From NCBI GenBank assembly GCA_024449915.1, contig JAMZAV010000107.1:682001-746000 (forward strand): DNA of 64,000 bases, given 5' to 3'. The first letter of the stretch is position 1; each line of letters begins with the position of its first letter. This DNA is from Sweltsa coloradensis. Its lineage: Eukaryota; Arthropoda; Insecta; Plecoptera; Chloroperlidae. Made by a program: the position numbers and the translations under genes. The notes under the pieces are model-generated. The model was not told the origin of the DNA. It saw only the letters and a program-made list of their open reading frames with translations, and did not search any database. Below, piece after piece: positions 11,961-22,689 of the stretch.

Positions 11961-12135
11961 GCCACCTTCACTCGTTGACTGGCTGAGAAGCAGTACGTCG
12001 TCGTCCCGATACCAAACACCGGAAGTCCTGACTGAAACTTCTCCCCAAGTTTTCCTCAATCACTGTCGAATGTTTGGATTGAGATTCACTAAATTCCTCG
12101 GGCATTCCCTTCCCACCAAAATTACAATCTCATCG
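11961..12135 (+). mobile_element. SINE-like element (body family S)
   Basis: Carries the body shared with the copies at 12795, 13525, 17820 and 23520: a degenerate B box, then TCCTGACTGAAACTTCTCCC, a TTTTCCTC block, a GATTGAG block and a CATTCCCTTCCCACC block. Non-coding. The long minus-strand frame over 11700-12059 is incidental. Confidence 0.5.
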
Positions 12136-12794
12136 GGTAAAACGGAATTTCTGTACAGAGCATGGGAAAAAAGTGTTTGAAATTGTATATATTACCGGGT
12201 GATGTTTGACTGTTTGTCACCATATTCATTTACAATTCTTTGCCTCACAAAGTCAGTTTGTTACCATTATAAATTTAAACGTTTAAACAAAGGTGAGATG
12301 TTTGTAACCTGGAACTTTATAGAATTTGGCTGCGGTTTTTCCTAAATTATATTCTTTGCATAGGGTATATATTATTAAACCGTTTTTATGCAATTTACGG
12401 AAATTCCTTTGTAGATTTATAGTTTGCATGCACCTTAGGCCTTAGGGTACGTATTGATTTAGTTGGGGGATGGTTGTTGTGCATCATCGTTTTGCTATTT
12501 TGATAGTGATGAATATATAACTGTTTTAGATGCATGCTAAAATCATTTTTAAAGTAGATTATATTTCCTGACTCTTAGTGTAGTATATAGTTGGGGATGA
12601 TTGCATCCGTCTGGGTCCGGTAAACGAAGAATGTGAATATATAAAACATGACAAATATTTAGCATAGCATGCTAAAATCGAATTTAATTAAAAACAAACG
12701 AATACACATAGATTATATTTCGCTGACTTGTTCTTAAATAGTGTTTTAGTATATAAAGTAATGGACGCTGATACAGATTGCATGGAGCGCGAGA
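12136..12794. other. No gene; imperfect duplication
   Basis: Two blocks with the order GAATATATAA, GCATGCTAAAATC, TAGATTATATTTC, AGTATATA occur at about 12506-12590 and 12633-12755. This indicates an old local duplication of about 120 bp. Nothing else is seen. Confidence 0.45.
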
Positions 12795-13110
12795 GGGTGC
12801 GCCGATAGAGGTTACTCATATACGTCACACGCGAGACTCTTATTCGGAAGGTCAACGGTTCGATACCAGTTACCAGTTAGCCTGACAAAGTTTACCCTAG
12901 ATTTTCCACAGACTAATAACTAATAACGACTGCGGAGATTGAGCCTGTATTGATGCCTTGAATACAACCATCCAAACTTATCGTCACACCCCTTTTATTA
13001 CCCTTAGAATTGTAACTTAGAATAGTAACTGGCGCGCCTTATAAATCCATGCCCTTAGTAACCTGAAGAGTATTGTTCATGGCAAGGTTTCCCAATCGAA
13101 AAATGAATTT
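12795..13110 (+). mobile_element. tRNA-derived SINE-like element
   Basis: Starts with GAGGGTGCGCCGATAGAGG, close in order to the GATAGAGGTAGC heads at 14400 and 17985 (-). It has a B box (GGTTCGATACC) at about 12857 and ends with a block resembling the 3' part of the copy at 13525 (CATGGCAAGGTTTCCCAA versus CCATGGGTAGGTTTCCCAA). Confidence 0.5.
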
Positions 13111-13524
13111 AAATAGAATAAACAACAAATATCTAGATAATATTTTAAATATCCAGTTGTGCAGCGTAGACTGTTAAGAAAATATACCTGAAAGGGGCCT
13201 ACGGCCACATAAACTTATTGACTTGATCAGATTTGGACCTATCTGAGTCTTACTTCATCCATGTTTATCTACAGTTATTAGGAATAGGGAACACAAACTT
13301 ATCTGTTATATGAAGTAAACTGACTCCTGTTGGTTATTTAGAGCGAGTATGACAATGGCTAGATGTAAATTTTTAACTATTTCTTCGGAGAACAACTTGT
13401 TTTCAACCTTTCATCAAAACAACCACTCAATCAAAAGGTGTGCGGTGTGCCTGGTACATTCGGATTGTTTGCTTTAGGTAATGCCTGATTTTTTTAAAAT
13501 TACTAGTTAAAATTATATTCCTAT

Positions 13525-13795
13525 TTGACGACCGACATGTGCCGGCGTAAGTGCGCGACTCTGATTCAGGAGTCCGAGTTCAATCGAAATAGCAATCCTG
13601 ACTGAAGGTTTTTTCCTAAGCTTTCCTCGGTCGTTATTGCGAATGCAAGGGATTGAGTCCTCGTAAACAGCCCTCGGATATCCCTTCACAATATTGTACT
13701 TACTCCAATATATACCTACAGCTAAGACACCTGAAGAGGGGCATGCATTGCACCATGGGTAGGTTTCCCAAGATAATTGTTATTTTCGTATTTGA
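13525..13795 (+). mobile_element. SINE-like element (body family S)
   Basis: The tRNA-like head GCCGGCGTAAGTGCGCGAC is followed by GAGTTCAATCG as a decayed B box, then the family body ATCCTGACTGAAGG, TTTTCCTAAGCTTTCCTC, GGGATTGAGTCC and ATCCCTTCACAATA, and a 3' part ending in GGTAGGTTTCCCAAG. Between 13110 and 13525, and from 13796 to 14284, I see nothing. Confidence 0.55.
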
Positions 13796-14284
13796 CGATT
13801 CTTATAATCATTGTCACCAATACGGTTTCTCTGAAATTACGGTTTAAATATGAAGTTCACAAATATATTAGGATAGTGACAGACGTAACCAACCGCAACC
13901 ATACGAAGCTTTCACCGGTTCGATTATTTTCATTGTAATCTTAAAAGAGGTTTTACGAGTTTTTCTCAGTTATCAGGTTAATGCTACGATTGACTCCAAC
14001 AGACACCATTTAGACAGTTAATTCACACATGTATAGTATAGTGCGTCCACCAACAATGGAATAATCTACATTTTATAATTTACAAATTAATTAATTTTAT
14101 AAATTTGTTTCGTAGTAAACCTGAGTAGGGACTGGGACAACTTATTTACTCCTCTTCATCTGACTAATTAGGTATTATGAGGTGTGAATATTTATAGAGG
14201 GAATGACAAAAGCATATTTTGGGGGGAATAATCTAAGAATTCGCTTTTTTAAGACTTGAGGAAAACATTGGAAGAACATAAAGT

Positions 14285-14605
14285 CGGGATTGCCAATGCC
14301 AGTTATCGATCCGAGGACCTCTAAATTAGAGATTGATTAGACTTGAAAATTCCCGCGCGCGCTTAACGCATGAGGCATGAGCTACCTCTATCGGTATTTA
14401 CTATTTAGTCTATTGGTAAATCTCTAGTAGTGGGACAACATATTTTATCCAAAGCTCTTTACGTTTAATTTAATATACAATTAACAATAATAAAAAGCTA
14501 TTTTTGTAACTTGGGCAGGACAATCTACAGATAATGAGATTCGAACCTAGGACCTTAAGTACCTAATTATGCTAGGATTTAGAACCTAGCTGTCATACCT
14601 AAGTT
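14285..14605 (-). mobile_element. Two minus-strand tRNA-like SINE heads
   Basis: The first (about 14285-14400) reads on the minus strand CGATAGAGGTAGCTCATGC, then a decayed B box and the GGCAATCCCGACTT start of body family S. The second (about 14515-14605) has the B box GGTTCGAATCTC after a tRNA-like 5' half. Confidence 0.45.
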
Positions 14606-14848
14606 TGCAAAAAGGCGGTAAAAATGGTAATTTATTTGCAAATTTGTTTAATTAAATCTGCAGTATTTTTTTACAAAACTAATTTTGTATAATTATAAAA
14701 TATTAATTACGGTAAAAGGTCCACAATAAGAAACCGAAATGTCTAAACGCAACGGCAAGTGCTTCGCAGGGCTCCGGGGAGCTCCGCGTGTGTAACGAGT
14801 TGATCGACCGGTTTGACGCGTGCAGTTGACAGTTGCAGTTGTACTCAC
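14606..14848 (-). other. Start of the putative intron after the signal-peptide exon
   Basis: Begins on the minus strand with GTGAGTACAACTG. If the exon is real, the intron continues towards lower coordinates and the rest of the gene lies beyond my recognition or outside the window. Confidence 0.3.
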
Positions 14849-14904
14849 CTGGTCGTCGCGACGCACAGCAAACTGAAGGTCATCAGGGTGCCCCAACTCC
14901 GCAT
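14849..14904 (-). CDS. Candidate first coding exon with signal peptide
   Basis: On the minus strand an ATG at 14904 opens a frame of 18 codons plus two bases, MRSWGTLMTFSLLCVATT, which then meets a near-perfect donor (CCAG, then GTGAGTAC). The peptide has the layout of a signal peptide: a basic start, a hydrophobic core (LMTFSLLCVA) and small residues at its end. An in-frame TAA lies 13 codons upstream with no other ATG between, and there is a G at -3. The exon would begin at an acceptor at 15137, after a pyrimidine-rich tract ending in TAGCAG, giving 233 nt of leader. The product would be secreted or membrane-bound; nothing more can be said, as I do not see the next exon. Short upstream ATG frames in the leader are a point against efficient use. 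Confidence 0.4.
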
Positions 14905-15560
14905 CGCGTCACCTCTGATCACTGAGTTATCCAGCAACAGTTACTATCTGGCGGTTCCTTCATGGCTGTCCACACGTTACTCTGCGGATGCACTCCCATT
15001 CAACCGGCGGCTCAAGATCAACTAACCGTGATGGTCCATGGATGGGGGCGCCCTCGTGGGAGGCGGGACGGGCCAGCCCGGTGGAGTGTGCCGTGGAGTG
15101 TAAGCGCGGGAGGGGGAGTGTCGTCGCCGACAAAGAGCTGCTAGGAGGGTGTGCGAGGTGGGGGATGAGATGCGCTAATTACACTCGGCTCACTCGACTC
15201 CTCTTACACTGATTACACCACACCTCTTGATCACGCGCGCGTTCACCTGCGACGTCCACGGAACACATGATCGATCTCATCGACACTCACCTGTCAGATA
15301 CTTCACTAAATACCTCATCAATACTAGCCCGTTCATAAAACAAATCGTCAAACACCACTTTTATCGCCGAATTACTCTAATGGTCGCGATGTCTGACTCC
15401 GCGACGGCGAGCACGTATACGTCGTTATGCGGCGGAGGTTGGAGCCACAGTACCGCGGTTTGGGGTTGTCCATGTGATCTACCCGCACCACAGTTGGCAG
15501 CCCGCCTGACGCTCCAGCAGTGACCGGAAGAACTCCACTCCTATCAAACGCCACATCAAC
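14905..15560 (-). promoter_or_regulatory. GC-rich 5' region with leader exons
   Basis: This stretch is much richer in G, C and CpG than its surroundings. On the minus strand it holds a donor CTGACAG|GTGAGTG (exon end 15291), a 153-bp intron, a strong acceptor (pyrimidine tract, TAGCAG, exon start 15137) and the leader of the signal-peptide exon. A short frame (MNGLVLMRYLVKYLT) ends exactly at the first donor and would be an upstream ORF or alternative N-terminus. Together the signals suggest transcription starting near 15300-15600 and running leftwards. No TATA box is evident. Plus-strand ORFs over the region are ignored because they lack splice support. Confidence 0.35.
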
Positions 15561-16156
15561 AGCCTGCGCACATGGCTACACTACAGGATAATTGGTTATA
15601 AACTATAAAGATTTCATTAACATTCCATCTTGCAGAGACGAAATATAAATCCTTGTAATTTACGTGACATTTTAATTGCAGCAATTTTCTTTGAGCGTGA
15701 TTGGAACTGTTGTGTGGATTTATTTGCTAGGAATGCATCATAATGTATATTTTTTGCCAAGACAGAACCAACTCGTATAATAGTTATCGCGATCTTACGT
15801 TTATGACGAGACTGAATACTTCATAGAGAGCCAAATATCTGCATGGCTGAGAGGTTATGATTGAGCACCCATCAAATGTGTGCAAATCAATCGAACCAGA
15901 ACTATTGGTAAAGTTTTTGACACATTTATAGTGCGATTAGGTGCTTAAATTTTTAATTTTTCTACAGTCATAAAATTACCACCGTTTGTACTATGAGTCC
16001 TACTTTTTGCGATCAGTTTCCAAGTGCCCCATCACTCCATTATAATATGTGCAACTTTTTTCACACGAACGAAACAAAACCTGTCATTTGTCAAAGTAAT
16101 ATTTTACGTTGCATTGGTATCATTAAACGTATATAGGCTATGGAATATTGATTACA
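15561..16156. other. No gene; one decayed tRNA-like SINE head
   Basis: At about 15843-15925 (+) the order TGGCTGAGAGG ... CAATCGAACCAG resembles A and B boxes of an old tRNA-derived element. The rest is AT-rich without recognisable content. Confidence 0.35.
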
Positions 16157-16166
16157 ATTAGTAAAA

Positions 16167-16439
16167 CGTTGTTAGACGAGTGAGCGAGCCATGTGTTGAG
16201 TACCCGGTAACATTCCCTTCCCTCCCCCTACCTAAGGCTGGATCTAGACAGCATGAGACCCATGCGGCCATGCCCCTCTCTAGCCTATGAAAAGAGTGAC
16301 GCATTTTGGCCTTACGGTTGACGCGCCCTTATAGCAACTAAACTCAAAATCCTACATCATTTACACCTAAATATCAATCAACTTAAATCCAAATGTTCCC
16401 GGGTACTCAACACATGACTCGCTCACTCGTCTAACAACG
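16167..16439. mobile_element. Family E element with long terminal inverted repeats, copy 1
   Basis: The outer arms begin CGTTGTTAGACGAGTGAGCG on the left and its complement ends the element on the right. The inverted match runs about 38 bp to GTACCCGG. About 190 bp separates the arms. Outside the right arm, ACTTTGGCG...CCTAA resembles the CTAG end of the HINE-like elements. No coding capacity. Confidence 0.65.
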
Positions 16440-16876
16440 ACTTTGGCGTATTCCTTCCTAATCTACAATACAATACACAATATAGTTTTATTTCCAAAAC
16501 TTGAATACATAGTAAATCGCCTTGACTCTTGTCATACATGGGTATTTGGAAATTTTTAAATGCAACATAATAATATACTATAATATCAACATTCAAAATT
16601 AAACAATAATAACTATATATTCATACTCTCCAGAATTGCATAGACTCCCTGCCCCATGACATGATCAGGTCAGAAAAATGCCGTTTTATACTGGATAACA
16701 AGGAAGAAGAATGGTTGAAGAAACCCCAATCCACACAGGAAAAATAAAATAAAATAATAATAAATAAAAATAACAAAACATTTAAAATAAAATAAATACA
16801 TAGCTAAGGCGCCCTTATACCCGGAATGTATTGGGAGACCCGAGTTCAACAACGATCAGTTTTTTTTCTGGGTTGT
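16440..16876. other. No recognised feature
   Basis: AT-rich spacer with A-rich runs near 16740-16800. The antisense frame over 16670-16852 is Phe/Tyr-rich and artefactual. Confidence 0.5.
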
Positions 16877-17362
16877 ATTAAAAAATTATAGAACATGTTT
16901 TGAAATGCATACAATACTATGGAAAACAGTCAGTACGAAATACGCGTCAAGATCCAAGGTTTACTCAATCTCCCAGCAGAATTTTGGGGAAGCTTGAGCG
17001 TGCAAGATTCGGTACACCTTCTTCACTGCAAACTGCAATGCATTCACCGCCTGACATTCAAAACGTGATCCGATAAAAATGGTTTCTTCAAGAACAAGAC
17101 CATTGTAGTTAAATTAAATGTTACAAATTTTCAACTTATTTTCAATTTATTACATCTTGTAGGTTTAAATCACACCGAATGCAGTATACTAATACCGAAT
17201 GTCTGTTTAAAATTTCAGCGCAATCGGTTCAGCGATTCGGCCGATTTTTAGCGTAGGCCCTACTCACTCACTCACTCACTCACTCACTCACCGACACTTG
17301 CACAGAGGGTGCTGTTTGACTTGAATTGAAAGACTCGTCGCTGCGCTCCCTCGTCTCACTAG
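16877..17362 (-). mobile_element. Family D element, copy 1
   Basis: Matches 55283-55668 in inverse orientation. Shared blocks include GAACATGTTTTGAAATGCAT, TCCCAGCAGAATTTTG (CAAAATTCCGCTGGGAG in the other copy) and the TGTCTGTTTAAAATTTCAGC area. The right end, GCTGCGCTCCCTCGTCTCACTAG, carries the GAGCGnAGCGA-type and CTAG signatures of the HINE-like group. An ACTC microsatellite (17262-17291) interrupts it. Confidence 0.6.
17262..17291. repeat. (ACTC)n microsatellite
   Basis: Seven to eight ACTC units in a row inside family D copy 1. The other copy of the element lacks it, so the expansion happened after this copy inserted. Confidence 0.9.
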
Positions 17363-17819
17363 GATAACGAAATTCATAGGAAATAGTATTACTCAATGAA
17401 AAAGTAAAAGGTATTTTACGGTTTTGTCAAGGGGGTGGATTGTGCCTCTCTCTCTCTCATCAACCCTTAAACACCATTGTGCACTGAGTGAAACTGGTCT
17501 AAAAGTACTGGTTGTTTGGTCAAGGTGTTCCACCCACAAGAGCTTGTATATACCCTTTCTCTTGCTTATACCGAGTAAGGGCGCACATATCCCACGAACC
17601 TTCCTTGTTACACTATACTCACGTGCAGACGAATAGGCTATATATAAGGACATTTACCTACGTAAATATTAGTACAAATTTTCTATTTTCGTTTTTCTCG
17701 TGATTTTTAAAATCCACATCAAATGTGAACCAAATGCTAATTTTTATTTTTGGATAACCGACCAGATAAACTTTCATTTACCTTTTTGAGTGACAAACTT
17801 GTTTTGATTGTGAGGATAA
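17363..17819. other. No recognised feature
   Basis: Overlapping short frames on both strands (17393-17653, 17424-17636) have no domain or splice support. A short CT run sits at about 17447-17458. Confidence 0.45.
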
Positions 17820-17990
17820 TTGGAGGGAATTTCAAAGGGCCACGCCATAACTCAATCCCAGCATTTGCCTTTCTGACTGAAGAAAATCGTGGAGTAGCCT
17901 TCAGTCAGGATTGCCAGTAACGGGCATCGAACAGCGTCCTCCCAAATGAGTCTCGCCAGTTTCCCACAAGCTACCTCTATCGGTAACTAC
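17820..17990 (-). mobile_element. SINE-like element (body family S), minus strand
   Basis: Reads CCGATAGAGGTAGCTTGTGG as head, a decayed B box (TGTTCGATGCCCG), then GGCAATCCTGACTGAAGG and the GGGATTGAGT block of the family. The following 17991-18644 holds nothing I recognise apart from a poly-A run near 18580. Confidence 0.55.
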
Positions 17991-18644
17991 ATCTTTATTG
18001 GACGACAATGCAAAAGCTATGACGGATGTCGCATGGTGATTGATGATCTCCACAAACTAAAATAAACACAAGATGATAGCCACCCACAGTGAGGCTGTCA
18101 ACCTAAAATCATCTCTGCACAACGTTTGAAAAGATTAATTATTCTTTACACTCTTTGAAAACGACAACTTTAATAATTGGAAGGAAAACCGTCTGTAAAG
18201 ACTGTTGATTTTGAAAGCATGTCTATATATTTCATTTGGATTGACAAGAATAAGAATCTGTGCTGTTGCATGGGCTTGCTACACACAGTAGACACAGTAA
18301 TAAACAAAACATATTGTTGCCAAGAGTTGGAATTGAGTAGGGAATAAAATATGATGCAAGCCTTCTGTATCGATCTATTCCTTTGAGAGATGATAAAGTG
18401 GTATATGGCATCTATTTACCTTTCTCTAATTTGAATGTAAGATCATTCATAAACTTTCTCGTGTAACATGTAGTCGCGCTATAGAATTTGTTTCTCCGCT
18501 CTTCTCAAATAAACAATACATGCACAATACAATAAAATAGTCTGTAAATCAGCAAGGTGGACATTCATTTCAAGATTTAAAAAAAAAAAAAAACGAAGGA
18601 GGTTATTTCAAAATGGGCCAAATATGTTGTGAGTATATAACATA

Positions 18645-19212
18645 CTAGGCCGCTTCGCGAACGCTTTTTTTAGTCGCGTTGATGGATGAGCTATTTTGTA
18701 AGTTTTTAGTTTGCGTGGGATCTCTTTACTTTTGCAAGTGCTTTTTGATCGCATTGCAGCTGATTGTTGTCAAGTTTATATTGTTACTTGTCAATTGTTA
18801 TTATATACCTAAAAAACTCATATTAAAACCTTTATTCTATGGATTCTGGCTAACTTTTCCAACTTTTTCTTTCAAAAGGCAAAATATCACTATTACCTTA
18901 ATTTCAATGAAAAATATGACCGTTGTATCCCCACCCGTTTGGTCAGAATCGGCCCAAATATCACGAAAATATCGCATTAAAAATCGAAAAAATCGTAAAA
19001 GTACGATATTCATGAGAAATATTTCTACGATTATACCCAAAAACATGGCAGGTCTAAACTCAGAGATTTCAAAGGTCCCCTTAAATTTTCATCAAGATCG
19101 CATATGCCGTTTGACCGGTAGAGCGCGAACAGACAGACAGAAAAAAAAAACACCCTAGTTAATTTTTTGGGGGGGTCAGTGAAATTGAAGTCTTCGCTTC
19201 GCTCATCCAATT
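18645..19212 (-). mobile_element. HINE-like element, family B
   Basis: In its own orientation (minus strand) it starts AATTGGATGAGCGAAGCGAAG at 19212, passes a TTCACTGACCCCCC block and a GAACAGACAGACAG-type tract next to poly-A/T, and ends GCGTTCGCGAAGCGGCCTAG followed by T at 18645. The hairpin AACGC (11-nt loop) GCGTT lies about 11 nt inside the CTAG end. GATGAGC is present near both ends in inverted orientation. One core unit of about 175 bp is present instead of two. A 159-codon frame runs the other way across it (18679-19158); see findings. Confidence 0.65.
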
Positions 19213-20724
19213 ATATGTAAATATATACCTAATGAACCATCCTGCGTGTGATAAGAACGTTCTTGCACAATGTTATCTAGCAGTTGATGATGAAGACACA
19301 TTGAATTGTTTGTCGTTTGATGTATTTTGTCACATATGAAGTTGTACACAAAGATTTGTGATAATCCGTGGTATAACGCTGAAATCTCAAGTTCACCAAT
19401 AGCACCATTGCAATATTCGTACAAATGAATTATTTGTGTAAAGAAGAGTATACTATAATATTTGCCTAAATCTCGTAGATGAACTGGAAGAAAAGTCCAG
19501 GACATTTATTAGTTTGAACTTTGAAGTGTCTTACTAATGTGTGATGGTAAATTAGGAGGATAGATTTAACGAAAGACCAAGAATTTGTTGGGTGTAAAAC
19601 AGTTAATGTCTAGAAAGAATGTCCAAGACAGATCTCACCTCAAATCCGTTCATTTACTCTCTAATCGAGACGATGAGGGAGAGGTGTAAGCGAGACGGTT
19701 AATCGAGAAGGTAGAGTGAACTCACCTGGAATAATATGACTGTGTTGCTTAGACCCATTCACAGGCGACTCAACCGGACACCCGCAGGTTGAGCAACCGG
19801 CTAACCCTGCTTTGCATGTACAGTGGAAAGCACTTGTTGGAAGGGGGGCATGTCAGACATTATGAATAATATTTGCGAGTTCATGGTAAATATTTAGCTT
19901 TGACTAATCATGATAGCTCTTACCTCCTTGCATGCAACGGTCACCAAGTGAAGCTCCCACGCAGAATACTTGGAAAACAATGGGCGGTCATTTGTCTGCA
20001 CTTGCTCGCCAACTTGCACGCTTCACGCTAGTTTGGACGAACCAAATCATCCACCCACATAATAGCACTCGTAATGGATTTGCTGTCGATTACAAAATAC
20101 CAACATAATAATATGTATCAGAAATCGAGTCCCATGCGACGTGGTCAGACAATGGGCGTAGAGTATTCAGCGCGTAAATAATGGAAGAATAATACACTGG
20201 TGTGAACGCAGTTGTTCTATAGTTGGAATTCTGTAGCCTGGACTAAATACAAGCCCTAGAAGAGGGACGGGCTTCAAACTTCTTACGGACTCTCTGAGAA
20301 ACTACGAGTGATGAGACGTCCATTAAATATTAAATCACATTTTAAAATTTAATAAACCCGTTGAAAGGAATGGCTAACGACAATCAAGATTACTTGATTT
20401 TAGTAATACCCATCTCGCAAAAAATATGCAAAAGCGAAAAATTTATTTATAAGTGCTGTAGTTTGGTAAGTACTAAAGCCTGCTTGGGAAATATTAAAAC
20501 ATTATGATATTGTGATGATAATGGGAGGTGGATTTTTGGGCATCCTTGGTCGCAGTATTTGAGAAGTACACCAGGGGTTGAAGTAGAGATAGAAAGTGAG
20601 ATGGGCAAAAACATATTTTCATTTGCTCAACTCAATAGTGAAGCAATTTCATTTTTCACTCTTTGGAGCTGGCTTTGCTAGACATTGCGCCCAAACTCGA
20701 GCGTTCTGTATTAATGTTACTAAA
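19213..20724. other. Unassigned; cluster of minus-strand donor-like sites
   Basis: No ORF stands out. On the minus strand three good donor-like strings occur within 300 bp (TTCCAG|GTGAGT at 19719/19720, TTTGAG|GTGAGA near 19633, AAGGAG|GTAAGA near 19925), with short open stretches before two of them. Either non-coding leader exons or coincidence. I assign no gene. Confidence 0.25.
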
Positions 20725-21196
20725 CTAGGAATCTTCGCAAACGCTTTTTATAGTCGCGTTGATGGATGAGTTTTTTTTGTAAGTTTTTAGTTTGCGTGGG
20801 ATCTCTTTACTTTTGCAAGTGATTTTGTAACGCATTGTAGGTGATTGTTGTCATGTTTCTATTGTAACTTGTTAATTGTTATTATATACCTAAAAAAACG
20901 AAATTAAAACCTTTATTCTATGGATTCTGGCTAACTTTTTCAACTTTTTCTTTCACAAGGTACTACATCACCATAACCTTAATATCCATGTAAAATATGA
21001 ACTTTGTAGCCCCACTCGTTTGGTCAGAATCAGCCCATATGTCACGAATATTTCGCACTAAAAATCGAAAAAAAAATCGTAAAAGTGCGATATTCATGAG
21101 AAATATTTCTCGATTGTACCCAAAAACGTGGCAGGTCTAAGTTCAGAGATTTCGAAGGACCCCTCCAATTCTCATCAAGATCGCATATGTCCTTTG
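20725..21196 (-). mobile_element. HINE-like element, family B, 5'-truncated copy
   Basis: The CTAG end is at 20725 with the hairpin AACGC (TTTTTATAGTC) GCGTT. The sequence then follows the 18645 copy closely to the GATCGCATATG block, after which similarity stops, so the GAGCGAAGCG end is missing. Confidence 0.6.
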
Positions 21197-21253
21197 GCAT
21201 ACCAGACAATTACTGATATCACACGGAAATTTCAATATCTTTATCATTATATC

Positions 21254-21592
21254 AACATTTTATTATTTGTGCATAAAATCTAAAATATTTTTTTTAGGAA
21301 AAAGTATTAAAAGAGAACTATTAAAAATTCGGGGCTATATAGGGTTGATAAGGCATCGTCAAAATTGTATTATAATTTTCACGTTACCACACTCGACCCG
21401 GCACCTCCACCATGTCGATATAATAACATTTTATTATTTGTGCATAAAATCTAAAAAAAAATTAGAAAAAAAGTATTAAAAGAGAAGTATTAAAAATATC
21501 GGGATAAATAGGGTTGATAAGGCATCGTCAAAATTGTATAACAATTTTCACGTTACCACACTCGCGTTCAATGACCCGGCACCTCCACCATG
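21254..21592 (+). repeat. Family H repeat, two tandem copies (about 171-bp period)
   Basis: Each unit runs from AACATTTTATTATTTGTGCA through GATAAGGCATCGTCAAAATTG to GACCCGGCACCTCCACCATG. The last block is the terminus shared with family C. A third, inverted copy lies at 34553-34810. Frames over it are not meaningful. Confidence 0.7.
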
Positions 21593-21878
21593 ACTATAAA
21601 TCAGAACAAATTTACCATTGGCTGCCCGGCCCCATTAACATGCCGAACCTAAATTAGAATAAATAAATCCATTTTTATGAGGTATTAACAGCATAAAGGG
21701 CTTACACATCCCCATGTCCAAAAACTCTTATCCTCGTTTTAATTTTTCACTCTTTAAACAAAATGTTGATAAACTTTTTTCTCGATATTTCTATATGGAG
21801 TCTAAATATCGACATACTCTAAAATATTTCCACACATCGATTTAATATCAACATACCGACATATTTGCCCAGCCCTAG
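21593..21878 (+). mobile_element. hAT-like terminus with ATATCGA-rich subterminal DNA
   Basis: Ends in TTTGCCCAGCCCTAG (about 21864-21878), the complement of a CTAGGGCTGGGC-type terminus common in animal hAT-like elements. It is preceded by ATCGA/ATATCG repeats and a block (AAATATTTCCACACATCGA) that recurs inverted at about 34340-34380 beside the third family H copy. H units and this end therefore probably belong to one larger element. Confidence 0.4.
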
Positions 21879-22689
21879 TGTTTGCACGTGATGATTCGAA
21901 CACATGGATGCAATAACTGAGAGTGTTGCCTTAGTGCCCAATTTGCACATTCTTGTGAATGTGAACTGGTAATGATATATTATTTTATTCCTTTTTAATA
22001 ACCCTCAACAGCTCAACGCTCTGTTCGATATTCTCTTGACTTGACCACTAAGCTCCATCGTGAGACTCCAGAAGGTGAATGATGTCGCAGTTATCATCAT
22101 CATCATCATCACCGTGATGATCACAGAGCCGAGAGGAGAGAGAGAGGAGAGAGAGAGAACTTCTTGGATTAGACGTTACCACCTACATCGACGACAACAG
22201 TAAATCTAATGAATAATAATCCGCCTCCTAGGGGTCATGTCAGATTCACAGCAGGGTTTTGTTTAGCAGCCACGACTTAATTCTTCGTCCGCTCCGCGTC
22301 TGTCACACGGCTGGGTCATTCAGGCCGACAACCTGATGGCAATAATATTGAATGACTTGAGATAAAAGCGTAACGGACACTGGAGATCGTTGTATGTTTG
22401 TGTGTGGAGCATCATAGTGATAGTAAATTATATTAATGATGTAGCAGCACGATTGTGAACAGCTGGGAGTCACGACTTAGGCTTAGGGAAGCTTAGCGTT
22501 GCCCGGGATTCCACGCGAGCAACTAAGAAATATTCCGGCGCTGACTCAACGAAATCACTTTGATATTAACAGCTAAAGAAGACATCGCTCTCCAAATCTG
22601 GCCGTGGTGGTAAATTGATTTATTTAGTTGACCACCACTTGACTGACTTTAAACAAGTTTCAAAAACAATTATGCAATTATTTAATTTG
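21879..22689. other. Unassigned, with TCA and GA microsatellites
   Basis: Composition is more balanced than its surroundings. (TCA)n lies at about 22092-22112 and a GA-rich run at 22133-22160. No open frame or splice structure convinces me. It could be regulatory or leader DNA. Confidence 0.35.

Noticed and set aside
11700..12059. 119-codon minus-strand ORF
   Set aside because: It overlaps a direct repeat and a SINE-like body; the composition shows no domain.
17393..17653. Gene on either strand
   Set aside because: Two overlapping frames on opposite strands, no domain, no splice signals.
18679..19158. 159-codon ORF as a gene
   Set aside because: It lies wholly inside a HINE-like repeat, runs antisense to it and ends in a poly-Lys stretch from a poly-A tract. 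I keep only a note about the shared frame.
19720..20030. Coding exons before the minus-strand donors
   Set aside because: Open stretches of about 35 codons are each closed upstream by an in-frame stop without a good acceptor; chance explains them.
21254..21592. CRISPR-like repeat pattern
   Set aside because: Only two long (about 171-bp) tandem units and no short evenly spaced repeats; the DNA is eukaryotic in character.
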